Of a DNA stretch of 64,000 bases, positions 1 through 8,797 are shown piece after piece (the first letter of the stretch is position 1; every line of letters begins with the position of its first letter). This DNA is from Gaiella sp. Its GTDB lineage: Bacteria > Actinomycetota > Thermoleophilia > Gaiellales > Gaiellaceae. Made by a program: the position numbers and the translations under genes. The DNA is taken from contig JAOSJZ010000001.1 of NCBI GenBank assembly GCA_027493885.1, positions 806,001 to 870,000 of the forward strand, given 5' to 3'. The notes below the pieces were generated by a model. It saw nothing but the letters and a program-made list of their open reading frames with translations. It was not told the origin of the DNA and ran no database searches.

Positions 1-1
1 C

Positions 2-403
2 GACACGGGCCCGCTGCTCGCGCTGCTCGATGCCGATGACCGCGACCACCGACGGTGCGCGGCAATGGTGCACGACCTCGACGAGGAGCTCGTGATCCCG
101 ACGCTCGTGCTCGTCGAGCTCGACTACTGGCTTCGCAAGCGCGATCAGCGTCAGGTCTGGAGTGACTTCGCGGACGACGTCCGCGGAGGGGCGTACCGAC
201 TCCACCACCCCGACGAGCGCGACGTCTCACGATCGGCGGCACTGGAGCGCCAGTACGCGTCGCTGGACCTCGGCGTCGTGGACGCGTCGGTGATCGTTGC
301 CTGTGAGCGACTCGGCGAGACCAAGGTCGCAACGCTGAACCCGCGCCATTTCTCGGTCGTCCGGCCGCACCATTGCGAGGCGCTGACGCTGCTTCCCGAA
401 TAG
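2..403 (+). CDS. PIN-domain toxin-like RNase, 5' end outside window
   Basis: The reading frame is open from the window edge and begins DTGPLLALLDADD, the usual first strand of a PIN domain with its first metal-binding Asp, so only a few N-terminal residues are missing. Further acidic residues sit in LVLVELDYWL and LGVVDASVIV, matching the conserved Glu and Asp of the Mg2+-dependent VapC ribonuclease fold. About 133 residues are visible, normal for a stand-alone VapC-type toxin. An antitoxin would be expected just upstream, outside the window. An ATG at 65 is in frame but would remove the catalytic first strand, so it is not taken as the start. Confidence 0.8.
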   Translation, partial: DTGPLLALLDADDRDHRRCAAMVHDLDEELVIPTLVLVELDYWLRKRDQRQVWSDFADDVRGGAYRLHHPDERDVSRSAALERQYASLDLGVVDASVIVACERLGETKVATLNPRHFSVVRPHHCEALTLLPE

Positions 404-475
404 CCGCAGCTGGGGGCCCGTCGGGGCTGGGTCCTTCGCATCGAGATCTCGAGGGTCGGCCCCACGCGCCGCCCA

Positions 476-615
476 GCGGGGCCGCACTGGCTGGCACGAA
501 CGCGTCGGGCGGTCGATTACCTCGCTGACGACGGCTTCGGGCGGATCGGGAGCGGCGACCGTCTTGCGCGGCTCTACGCCCTCGTCGTCTTCCCGGGGCA
601 CGAGGAGTGCGTGAT
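476..615 (+). pseudogene. Remnant of a dimethylformamidase-like (DMFA beta C-terminal) gene
   Basis: Reading from about 476, one frame gives ARTRRAVDYLADDGFGRIG followed by SGDRLARLYALVVFPGHEEC. This aligns closely with the segment of the intact gene at 5913-7550 that reads IGSGDELRRLYDLVVFPGH. The similarity covers only about 45 residues, has no start and runs into unrelated sequence at about 615, next to a palindromic repeat. It is best read as a fragment of a second, paralogous gene left after deletion. The rest of 404-867 shows no gene that I can support. Confidence 0.6.
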
Positions 616-630
616 GACACAGCGACCGGC

Positions 631-729
631 GGTGTCTGACACCAGGGTCCGCCGTCCACGACTGCGCCACGCAAGTGTGCGGCGCTGTGGATTGTTCGTG
701 ACGAAGGCGGCGCAAAGGTGTCAGACACC
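631..729. repeat. Pair of 13-bp palindromes GGTGTCNGACACC
   Basis: GGTGTCTGACACC lies at 631-643 and its exact reverse complement GGTGTCAGACACC at 717-729. Each copy is an odd palindrome with a single central base, and together they form an inverted pair enclosing 73 bp. They border the broken end of the dimethylformamidase-like remnant. This arrangement resembles the ends of a small REP- or MITE-like element, but no transposase is present in the window and the element type is not identified. Confidence 0.5.
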
Positions 730-867
730 GTGCCATATCAGACAACGCGACCCGTGCTCGTTCGCGGATGGATTGGCGGCCAGGGCGGCGCCGGGACCGG
801 TCCAGGCGCTCGCCGCTGCCTCTGGCGAGCTCGCCCGGATGCCGGCGACCCGTTGCCCGCCGGAGTG

Positions 868-3800
868 CTAACGGACGTCGGGGGGCGCGGCCACGGTCAC
901 GCCGACACCCTCCGACTCGCCGAGAAGCTCCGCGAAGCGCTCGCGTGCGTGCCGGGCCGGAAGGACGGCGCCCTTGCGGTCGAGCAGGCCGAGCGCGTCG
1001 AGCAGGTGCGCCCGCTCGTCTGCCGCACGACCGTCGCGAGACAGCACCTCGGCGAGATCGAGGCGGGCGCCGCTGCGAAGCATCACATCGTCCGTGCGGT
1101 CGGCGAGCGCCAGGGCCTCACGCGCGAGGCGGCGCGCCTTTCGTGGATGGCCTGTGACGGCAGCCGCGCGGGCAGCAACACGGCGCCACGCGATCTCCGT
1201 CTCCCTGTCCGCCTCGATCCCGATCACGCGCGCGCGCTCGGCCAAGTCGGAGGCGGTGTCGGGATCGCCGCGCTCGAAGGCGAGCTCGCCGAGGCCGCGC
1301 GAGGAAGTAGGCATGCCACTCCGGCAGACCGGGTCGATCGCGGGTGTAGTCGAGGCCGCGCTGCCAGATCGCCTCGGCCCGCTCCCGATCGCCCAGGACA
1401 GCCTCGGTGCCTCCCAGATACCAGAGGGCCGACGTCCCGAGGCCGAGCTCCTCGCCGAGCTCCTCGAGCTCGGTGCTTGCGACCGACGCGGCGGCGCGCG
1501 CACCCTCGATCTCACCTCCCAGCGCACGGAGATACCCGAGATGCAGGCGGAGGTAGGCGACCCTCCTGAGGTGATCCGGACGGAGCGCCAGACTCGTCTC
1601 GCACGTCCGGATCGCCTCCGCCAGGGGGGTCGCACCCCGCGCCTCGCCGACGACGACGAGTGTGTCCGCCTGCCCGGCGTGCCCGAGCAGGCGGTACGCG
1701 GTCTCGGCGCGCCTCGCGTGCGCGACGGCCAGATCGTGACGCATCTGCCAATCGAAGACCGTCGCGTAGGCGCTGTGTGCGCGCGCGAGGCCGAACGTGT
1801 CGTCGTGCGCCTCGAGCGCCGGCACCGCGATCTCGAGAAGAGCCGTCGCCTCGTCGGCGGTCAGCACGCCCCTCGAGACACCGGGCGATACGAGCTCGAT
1901 CCTCGCCCGGAGCTCGAGGCGCGCACGTCCACTCGCGTGCGCACGCTGCGCGACGCTCTCCAGGAGCGCAATCGCGCGATCACGCTCACCCAGCCCCTTC
2001 AGCGCACGGCCGAGACCGCACTCGAGCTCCAGGCGCCCCTCGTCGTCCGGCCCGAGGAGCGCCGTCGCGCGCTCGAGGAGGTTCGCGGCGGCCGCATGGT
2101 CGAAGGCGAGCAGTGCCCGCTCGCCTGCACGGCCGAGCCTCGCAGATGCCTCCCGCGAGCGCGCGACGCGGAGCTCGACGCCCGTGGAATCGAGCGCCGC
2201 TCGTTCCAGGTGGACGCCGACGAGCTCGTCGCCCTCGCCGCGCTCGTCGAGCCAACGCGCGAACGTCTCGTGCAGCGCAGCCCGCTCCGGCCGAGCAATC
2301 GCCTCGTAGGCGGCGCCGCGGACGAGCGGATGGACGAACTCGTGGTCCGCCCCCCGCGGCCGGACGAGCCTGTGCCGCTCGAGCGAGGCGAGGTGGCCGG
2401 GAAGCTCGGCGGCCTCCGCGTCCGGCGTCAGCGCGCCGAGTGACACGCGCGAGAACGCGCGCCCCACGACCGCGGCGCGCGCGAGCACGGCGCGCTCGCG
2501 GGTCCCGAGCGCGTCGATGCGGCTCGCGAGCAGCGCGTCGAGGGTCGGCGGGACCGTGTCGCCTGGCAGGTCGGACGCGGCTGCGTGGGCGGCGAGTTGC
2601 TCGAGGAAGAGAGGTACGCCCTCGGCTGTCTCGAGGATCCTGGCCGCGACCTTCTCGTCGAGCGCCTCGCGCTCGGGAAGCGCGTCGAGCAGGTCGCGCG
2701 CGGCCTCACCGGCGAGCCGGTCGAGGATCATCGATCCGTCGCTCCACGCCGGACGTCGTGCGAGCAGCTCCGGCCTTGTCACCGAGACGACGAGCAACGG
2801 ACCGTCAACCACTCGGACGAGATACTCGACGACGTCGAGAAACGTCGGCGCCGCCCAGTGCAGGTCGTCGAACACGACGACCAACGGGCCCGAGGCGGTG
2901 AAGTGCTCGAGCAGCGTGCGCGCCGATGCGCCCGCCGTCGCCGCGGCTTCCAGCTCGCCGAGCACCGGGGCGTTCTCGTCCAGCCACGCGGCACACTCCG
3001 CCAGCTCCCGCAGTGGGAGCAAGCCGATGCCCTCACCGTACGGTGTACACACCGCCTCGAGAGGGACGGCGGACAGGCTCTCCACGAGTGCCGCGACGAG
3101 GCGGCTCTTGCCGATCCCCGCCTCGCCGGCGACGACGGCGTGCTGCGCCTCGCCCGTCTCGACCGCCCGCTCGAACGCCGCCCGCAGGCACGCCAGCTCC
3201 TCCGAGCGCCCGACGAGCGGAGCTCGCGGAGCGCCCTGGCGCAGCCGGCCCGGGCGGACACCGAGCAGCCGGTCGGACGGATCGAGGTCGAAGGCGTCTT
3301 CTCCCAGACGCACGGCGGCGGCGGTGAGCTGGATCTCGCCAGCGCCGGCATCCCGGAGCGCACGCCTCGCGCGACCTACGACCGCGCCGACGAGAACCGG
3401 CTCCGTTCCCTCGACGAGGAGCCTTCCCGTACCCACCGCCTGCCGGGCGTCGACGCCGCGGTCGCGCAGGATCTCGCGCAGCTCGACCGCGGCGCGAGCG
3501 GCGCGGACGGTGTCGTCCTCGTGGGCCCCGTCGACCCCGAACGCCGCGACGAGCTCCGTGCCCGACCCCGGCGACAGCAGGCCGCCGTGGCGCGCGGCGA
3601 CCTCGGCGACGGCATGCCGCACGCGTCGAGGGCGGCGCCGGCGGCCTCCAACTCGAGCTCGTCGTCGAGAAGCGGCTCGACCAGGAGCAGAGACCCCGGA
3701 CGCCGGACGAGGCCGGCGACCTCGGCCACGGGCTTGGTGCCCGAGATCGCCGGGTCATGGGTGAGGATCATGCGCTGCAGGGCGCGTGTCGCCTCCGCAG

Positions 3801-4467
3801 GCTCGAGCCCCCACAGCTCGTCGAGCGCGCGGCGTGTGGCCTCGTACGCGTCGAGCGCCTCCTGCTGGCGGCCGGCACGGTGCAGCGCGAGCATCAGGAG
3901 CCGGCAGAGCCGCTCGCGTTCGCGGTGCTGCGTGGCGAGCGTGGCCGCCGCAGGGACCGCGTCGTGGTGCTGGCCGAGCTCGACCTCGGCCTCGATCCGG
4001 TCCTCGAGCGCGGTAAGCCGCAGCTCGTCGAGGCGGGCGATCTCGTCCTGGAGGAACGACTCGTACGCGAGATCCGCGAATGCCGGGCCGCGCCAGAGTG
4101 CGAGCGCGTCGCCGAGGATGCCCAGCCGCTCGGTCGCGGGCAGCGGCTGGGCGTCGTGGACGAGCCGCTCGAACCGGTGCGCGTCGATCGCGCCGGGATC
4201 CAGCCGGAGCACGTAGCCGGGCGGGCGGGTCTCGATCGCCTCCCGGCCGAGCACTCTGCGCAGTCGCGCGACGGCGTTCTGGACGACCGCCTCCGCGGTC
4301 GCTGGCGGCGTACCGCCCCAGAGGTCGTCGACGATCGCGTCCATCGAGACGACCGTGCCGACGTGGAGGACGAGCTCTGCGAGGAGAGCGCGCTGTCTCG
4401 GGCCACCGAGCGAGAGCCGTGCCCGGGCCGACCTGGCTTCGAGCGGCCCGAGGACGAGAATCTCCAC
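868..4467 (-). pseudogene. SARP/BTAD transcriptional regulator with AAA ATPase and TPR region, two frameshifts
   Basis: The N-terminal part (start 4467) has an OmpR-type winged helix followed by a BTAD helical domain (about residues 1-250), the layout of SARP/AfsR regulators. A cyclase-homology-like stretch follows (GVDGAHEDDTVRAARAA), then a STAND/AAA ATPase with Walker A GEAGIGKS and Walker B LVVVFDDLHW, then helical TPR-like repeats to the stop at 868. The frame changes between about 3605 and 3660 and again near 1297-1305, where LPEWHAYFLA must join RGLGELAFERGD. Apart from those two single-base shifts the roughly 1,195 residues read as a normal protein. Whether the shifts are real or assembly errors cannot be decided here. 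Predicted role: ATP-dependent activator of neighbouring genes, which carry SARP-like heptamer repeats. Confidence 0.75.
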
Positions 4468-4534
4468 CTACGCGTTCCCCTTCGTCGAATCCGGCGACGG
4501 TACTCATCCGCGAGGCCGAAGTCCAGGGTACGCG

Positions 4535-4552
4535 GTTAGCCGATCGTTGGCG
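4535..4552 (+). promoter_or_regulatory. Candidate SARP operator: heptamer direct repeat, 11-bp period
   Basis: GTTAGCC at 4535-4541 and GTTGGCG at 4546-4552 are direct heptamers with starts 11 bp apart. SARP-family activators are known to bind heptameric direct repeats at 11-bp spacing near the -35 position. The site lies in the 128-bp region between the divergent SARP gene (start 4467) and the gene at 4596, so it could serve either promoter. A second, cleaner copy lies at 5023-5040. Confidence 0.45.
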
Positions 4553-4595
4553 TGACACGACACCGTGGTGGAAAGCGCGACCCGGGGAGGCGGCG

Positions 4596-5027
4596 ATGAC
4601 AGACCTCGACACCGCGGCGGTGGGCGCACTCGACGCGCCGATCCCGATCCGGACGCTCCCCTTCGCCGACACGATCGAGGTCGCCAGGCGGACGTGGCGG
4701 CCTCACGAGCCATCGCCGTGCGTGCCGACCGCGACCTCGGTCTGGTACGCCGTCACGCCGGCGGACGCGGGGCGGCTCGTCCTCGACCTCGCGGGCTCGA
4801 CGCCGCTCGACCCCGTCGTCCGGGTCTACCGCCGGCCGCCGGAGCAGTCCGCACCGCTCCTCTTCCTCGGCTGTGCGAGCCCCGTCTGGAACGCCCAGCT
4901 CTCGCTCGAGGTCTCGGTCGGCCGGGGCGAGGTTGTGCTCCTGCAGGTCGGTACGTCGGCGTCGCGCGACGGCCGCCTCGTGCTGCGGGTCGAGCTGCAC
5001 GCCGAGCCAGCTTCCGCCAACTGTTAG
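4596..5027 (+). CDS. Hypothetical protein, PPC-like beta-sandwich
   Basis: The 143-residue product starts at the ATG at 4596, which has a clear GGGGAGG ribosome-binding site 5 nt upstream. The body (VWYAVTPADAGRLVLDLAGS, then YRRP and a run of alternating beta strands) resembles bacterial pre-peptidase C-terminal (PPC) beta-sandwich domains, which usually accompany secreted enzymes. There is no signal peptide or membrane segment, and no catalytic domain. It is divergent from the SARP regulator and has a candidate SARP operator upstream. The family match is by strand pattern only. Confidence 0.7.
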   Translation: MTDLDTAAVGALDAPIPIRTLPFADTIEVARRTWRPHEPSPCVPTATSVWYAVTPADAGRLVLDLAGSTPLDPVVRVYRRPPEQSAPLLFLGCASPVWNAQLSLEVSVGRGEVVLLQVGTSASRDGRLVLRVELHAEPASANC

Positions 5028-5040
5028 CGCTCGGTTAGCG
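5023..5040 (+). promoter_or_regulatory. Candidate SARP operator: perfect GTTAGCG heptamer repeat
   Basis: GTTAGCG occurs at 5023-5029 and again, identical, at 5034-5040, separated by CTCG, giving an 11-bp period. This matches the recognition geometry of SARP activators. The pair lies about 65 bp before the ATG of the secreted-protein gene at 5106, a suitable distance for a promoter-proximal activator site. It resembles the pair at 4535-4552 in sequence and spacing, which suggests one regulator acts on both genes. Confidence 0.5.
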
Positions 5041-5105
5041 ACGGGGCGCATGCTGCGATTGCGGCACGGGCGCGGTGCCCGGCCGACGCGAAGGGGGTAC
5101 TTCCG

Positions 5106-5828
5106 ATGAGACGCAGATACATACGGCGGATGCTGCTCATCGCCGGGCTGGCGGCGATCACCGCGCTCCTGCCCGCGGCAGGGCAGTCGAGGCCGCCGGA
5201 GAGCGACGGCTCGACCTACACCTGGACGGGAGCGGCGACGCTGACGGTCGACGTCAAGCCGTGGGGCGGCGGCTTCGTGCGGAGCGATCCGTACCTGATC
5301 GACTGCCCGCTGGCCTGCACGCGGGCGTTCGAGGCCAACCGCGAGGTGAAGCTCACGGCCTACATGACGCCCGGCCACACCTTCAAGGCCTGGGAGGGGG
5401 CCTGTGCGGGCCAGGGCAACCCGTGCACTCTCAAGGTGTCTGGGGCGATGGCCGTGACCGCGGTGCTCGAGGGGCGTTACGTGCCGCCGGCGCCATCCGC
5501 GCCAGCGGTCCCCGTGAGCCCCGAGCTGAGCGTCGAGGTGACCCCGGGCGAGTGCCCGGAGTGCTTCTACATGGCGTTCACCGGGACGGGCTACCACGCG
5601 ACCAGCCCGATCGACATCACGTTCTCGTACGTCACGCCCGACGCTGGCTCGGGGACTGACGAGGACGTCGTCACGAGCGACGACGCCGGCGACTGGCTCG
5701 CGCAGTACTACGAGAACTGCCAGTTCGACGGGGCCTACGCAGGGCCGGTCGTGATCGACGTGACGGCCACCGACGCCCAGGGCGCATCCGCCTCGACCCA
5801 GGTCAACGGCACCTGCCCAGAGACGTAG
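5106..5828 (+). CDS. Secreted protein with InlB B-repeat-like domain
   Basis: The 240-residue product has a Sec-type signal sequence (MRRRYIRRMLLIAGLAAITA, cleavage near GQS). A domain follows with paired cysteines (CPLACTRAF, then GACAGQGNPCTLKVSGAMAV), typical of the bacterial repeat/InlB B-repeat-like modules in exported proteins. The C-terminal half is a second beta-rich domain with CPECF and a final NGTCPET. The ATG at 5106 is preceded by AAGGGGGT. It probably acts outside the membrane in binding or adhesion; no enzymatic motif is visible. The upstream heptamer repeats suggest control by the neighbouring SARP protein. Confidence 0.75.
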   Translation: MRRRYIRRMLLIAGLAAITALLPAAGQSRPPESDGSTYTWTGAATLTVDVKPWGGGFVRSDPYLIDCPLACTRAFEANREVKLTAYMTPGHTFKAWEGACAGQGNPCTLKVSGAMAVTAVLEGRYVPPAPSAPAVPVSPELSVEVTPGECPECFYMAFTGTGYHATSPIDITFSYVTPDAGSGTDEDVVTSDDAGDWLAQYYENCQFDGAYAGPVVIDVTATDAQGASASTQVNGTCPET

Positions 5829-5840
5829 CTCGGGGAGCGG

Positions 5841-5875
5841 CCGGCCGAGGGGCCCGGGGGCGGCCCCTCGGCCGG
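5841..5875 (+). terminator. GC-rich hairpin after the 5106 gene
   Basis: A perfect 14-bp stem (CCGGCCGAGGGGCC at 5841-5854 and its complement at 5862-5875) with a 7-nt loop begins 12 nt after the stop codon at 5828. No U-tract follows, as is common for terminators in high-GC actinobacteria. It separates the 5106 gene from the gene starting at 5913. Confidence 0.7.
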
Positions 5876-5912
5876 ATCAACGCTCCGACCTGCCCGGTAG
5901 CGTTCGGAGACG

Positions 5913-7550
5913 GTGCGAGGCGTCCGGCTGACACGGAGGCATTTGTTCCGGGCGGCCGCCGGCCTCGCGGCGGCCGGGGCGTACCCCCGGCTTGCGTCCG
6001 CGAAGGACGCCGGCGTCCCGCGCGCCACGGGGATCTCGGTCAGCGGCGCGGCCAAGCGCTTCGCCGACGATCGTCCCATGTTCGTGACGATCGCGCCGGG
6101 CAGCGCGGGCCGCGACACCGCGCGGGTCCTGTTCCAGCTCGGCGGGCGCGCGCGTGTCCGCCTCGATGCGGTCCGCACCGGCATCGGTGCCTCGAGCGTC
6201 CGCTGGACGACGGAGGCGACGCTCGGGCCCGGGTCGCACACGCTCGCCTGGCGACCCGCCGCGGAGGTGCCGGTCGGCTCGTACGTCATGCGCCTCACGA
6301 TCGAAGGCAGGGGCGGCCGCCGGGTCTACGGCGCCCGCCGCCCGGCCAGCCCGGAGCGCGCGCGCGCGCCGGTGGTGCGCGTCCTCGGCATCGAGGCCGC
6401 CTTCACTCGCCGCTCGTACCTGCCCGAGGAGCGGATGGCGCTCCGAGTTCTGGCCGACGTGCCGTCGTTCACCCTGACCTTCCTCCGTGTCGGGTACGGA
6501 CCCGATCCGGGCCTGCGCAACGACGAGCTGGTGGGGGACCCGATGGGCGAGCCGGTGCGCGTCGACTGGACGGGCAAACGGTCGACACGGAGAACGATCG
6601 TCGTCCAGACGGGCGACTGGCCCACCGGGCTGTACGCGGCCCGGCTCGAGGCGGACGATGGCCGGGTCGGGTTCGCGCCGTTCGTCCTCCGCCCGACCAC
6701 GCCCGGCACGACCCGCGCCGCGGTCGTGCTGCCGACGAACACCTGGCAGGCCTACAACCTGTACGACGCCGACGGCGACGGCTGGGGGGACACGTGGTAC
6801 GCGGGCGGCACGCCTCCCGTGATCCTCGACCGGCCGTACAGGGACAGGGGCGTGCCGCCGCGCTTCCGCCGCTACGACTTTCCCTTCCTGCGCTTCCTCG
6901 AGAAGACGCGTCGCGAGCCCGACGTCCTGAGCGACGACGACCTCGACGCGATCGGAAGCGGCGACGAGCTTCGCCGGCTCTACGACCTCGTCGTCTTCCC
7001 GGGGCACACCGAGTACGTGACGAGCCGCGCCTACGACGCCGTCGAGCGCTACCACGCGCTCGGCGGGCGACTGATCCTGCTGTCGGCCAACAACTTCTTC
7101 TGGAAGGTCGAGCAGAGCGGGCAGGCGCTCCGCCGGGTCGCGCAATGGCGCAGCCTCGGCCGCCCCGAGGCGCGCATGCTCGGGGTTCAGTACCGCGCGA
7201 ACGACGACGGGCAGCGCCAGGCCCCGTTCGTCGTCACCGACCACGACGCGGCGCCGTGGCTGTTCGAGGGGACGGAGCTCGAGAACGGCGACTTTCTCGG
7301 CGAGGAGGTGGGCGGCTTCGGAATCGAGATCGACATGACGACGCCGCTCTCGCCGCCCGGCACCAAGGTGATCGCGCAGATCCCGAACCTCTTCGGTCTC
7401 GGTCTCAACGCCGAGATGGCCTACCACGAGACCCCGGCCGGCGCCCGCGTGTTCTCGGCCGGCGTGCTCGACTTCCCCGCCGTCCTCTACACGCCGCAGG
7501 GCATGCAGCTCCTGGACAACCTCTGGCGGCACATGACGGAACGCGACTGA
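5913..7550 (+). CDS. Tat-exported N,N-dimethylformamidase beta-subunit-like protein
   Basis: The GTG start at 5913 follows CGGAGA. The N-terminus carries a twin-arginine signal (LTRRHLFRAAAGLAAAGAYP, cleavage near LASA). Middle residues form a beta-rich domain, and the C-terminal part (from about residue 270, TNTWQAYNLYDADGDGW) matches the domain named after the large subunit of N,N-dimethylformamidase, including LYDLVVFPGHTEYV and LLSANNFFWKV. This class-I-amidotransferase-like fold is widespread in actinobacteria and usually of unknown substrate. No small subunit gene is adjacent, so amidase activity is not assured. A remnant of a paralogue lies at about 476-615. Confidence 0.8.
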   Translation: MRGVRLTRRHLFRAAAGLAAAGAYPRLASAKDAGVPRATGISVSGAAKRFADDRPMFVTIAPGSAGRDTARVLFQLGGRARVRLDAVRTGIGASSVRWTTEATLGPGSHTLAWRPAAEVPVGSYVMRLTIEGRGGRRVYGARRPASPERARAPVVRVLGIEAAFTRRSYLPEERMALRVLADVPSFTLTFLRVGYGPDPGLRNDELVGDPMGEPVRVDWTGKRSTRRTIVVQTGDWPTGLYAARLEADDGRVGFAPFVLRPTTPGTTRAAVVLPTNTWQAYNLYDADGDGWGDTWYAGGTPPVILDRPYRDRGVPPRFRRYDFPFLRFLEKTRREPDVLSDDDLDAIGSGDELRRLYDLVVFPGHTEYVTSRAYDAVERYHALGGRLILLSANNFFWKVEQSGQALRRVAQWRSLGRPEARMLGVQYRANDDGQRQAPFVVTDHDAAPWLFEGTELENGDFLGEEVGGFGIEIDMTTPLSPPGTKVIAQIPNLFGLGLNAEMAYHETPAGARVFSAGVLDFPAVLYTPQGMQLLDNLWRHMTERD

Positions 7551-7562
7551 CGTCGCGTTCCG
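7537..7562. terminator. Bidirectional hairpin between convergent genes
   Basis: CGGAACGCGAC (7537-7547) pairs perfectly with GTCGCGTTCCG (7552-7562) around a 4-nt loop that contains the stop codon of the 5913 gene. The hairpin lies exactly between two convergent genes, so it can terminate both transcripts. Confidence 0.65.
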
Positions 7563-7564
7563 CC

Positions 7565-8797
7565 CTAGGCCTCGACGACCGGCTGCGGAACGTCGTCGCC
7601 GCGAAAGGCCACGACGGCGAACGGGATCGTCGCGAGAAGCTGTCCCGCCGCGACCAGGAGGAAGACCGGACGCGGCCCCCACGACTCGAGGAGCGGGCCG
7701 GCGAGAACCATCCCGATCGGGCCGGCCAGCATGGCTGTCGTCAGGACCGCGGTCATGACTTTCGCGCGCAACGCCTCCGGCGTGCGGGTCGTCAGCACGC
7801 CGATGAGCGGCGCGTTCACGAGCGGCCCGAAGAACGACGACGCTGCGAGCGCGACCATCACCGCCGGCACGGGGAGCTCGAGCGACAGCGCGAAGACGGG
7901 AAGCGTGAGCATCACGAAGGCGGTCGCGCCGAGCCGCAGCGGGTCGTAGCGGCCGACGATCCGGACGGCGGCGATGCTCCCGAGCACGGCGCCCGCACCG
8001 AACGCCGCGAAGAATGCGCCCGCGACTCTCGAGCTCGAGTACTCCTCGTACGCCAGCACCGTCAGGCCGGCGGTCAGCATCTGCCCGAGCCCGTTCGCGA
8101 CGAGCGCCGTCGCTCCGACGACGCGCAGCAGCCGGTCGCGGAGCAGGAAGCGGATGCCCGCGAGGACGCCGCGCCCGTCCTCGGCCTGCGGCACCGGGGG
8201 CTGGGAAGGGACGAAGAGCGCCAGGAGCGCGAACGAGCACAGGAACGTCGCGGCGTCGACGTAGAGGACGACCGGGGCGCTGAACGTCGCGATCAGCAGC
8301 CCGGCCGCCGCGGGCCCGAGCAGCGCCGTCGCGCGCTGCGCCCCCTCGACGACGGCGTTCGCCTGCGCAACGACGCGCTCCTCGTCGCCGACGAGCTCCG
8401 GGAGGATGAGTCGCTGCGAGGCGAAGTACGGTGCGATGAAGACCCCGACGAGCGCGACGATGAGGAGCAAGAGCGGGAAGCTGAGCGCGCCGAGCTCGTG
8501 GAGGAGCGGGATCGAGGCGATCAGCGGTGCGCGCGCGAGGTCGGCGAAGAGCATCGTGCGGCGCGCCCCGAGCTTTGCGACCACGCTTCCCGACGGGATG
8601 CCGAGGACCGCTATCGGCAGGAGCTCGACGGCGAGGACGATGCTCATCCGGGTCGGCGAGCCGGTCGTGTGCAGGACGAACCAGGGCAGCGCGAGGAAGG
8701 TCATCTGCGACCCGAGCGACGAGACGACCTGCGCCGCGATCAGCGCGGCGATCGGGCGGCTGCGGAGAGGATGCGCTGTCACGGTCAGACGTGCCAC
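7565..8797 (-). CDS. MFS transporter (EntS/MFS_3-like exporter)
   Basis: The 410-residue integral membrane protein has about 12 hydrophobic segments. The first is AALIAAQVVSSLGSQMTFLA and the loop after helix 2 carries the MFS-type LGARRTMLFADLARAP. The closest recognisable group is the drug/siderophore exporter branch of the major facilitator superfamily. The GTG at 8797 overlaps the end of the aminopeptidase gene by 13 bp, and a second in-frame GTG at 8782 is possible, so translation is probably coupled. Its substrate cannot be read from sequence. Pairing with a peptidase and a divergent TetR suggests a regulated efflux function. Confidence 0.85.
   Translation of the reverse strand: MARLTVTAHPLRSRPIAALIAAQVVSSLGSQMTFLALPWFVLHTTGSPTRMSIVLAVELLPIAVLGIPSGSVVAKLGARRTMLFADLARAPLIASIPLLHELGALSFPLLLLIVALVGVFIAPYFASQRLILPELVGDEERVVAQANAVVEGAQRATALLGPAAAGLLIATFSAPVVLYVDAATFLCSFALLALFVPSQPPVPQAEDGRGVLAGIRFLLRDRLLRVVGATALVANGLGQMLTAGLTVLAYEEYSSSRVAGAFFAAFGAGAVLGSIAAVRIVGRYDPLRLGATAFVMLTLPVFALSLELPVPAVMVALAASSFFGPLVNAPLIGVLTTRTPEALRAKVMTAVLTTAMLAGPIGMVLAGPLLESWGPRPVFLLVAAGQLLATIPFAVVAFRGDDVPQPVVEA

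Noticed and set aside
5877..8240. A 787-codon minus-strand open frame
   Set aside because: It is opposite the dimethylformamidase-like gene and crosses a hairpin terminator; composition is Arg/Ala-rich with no motif.
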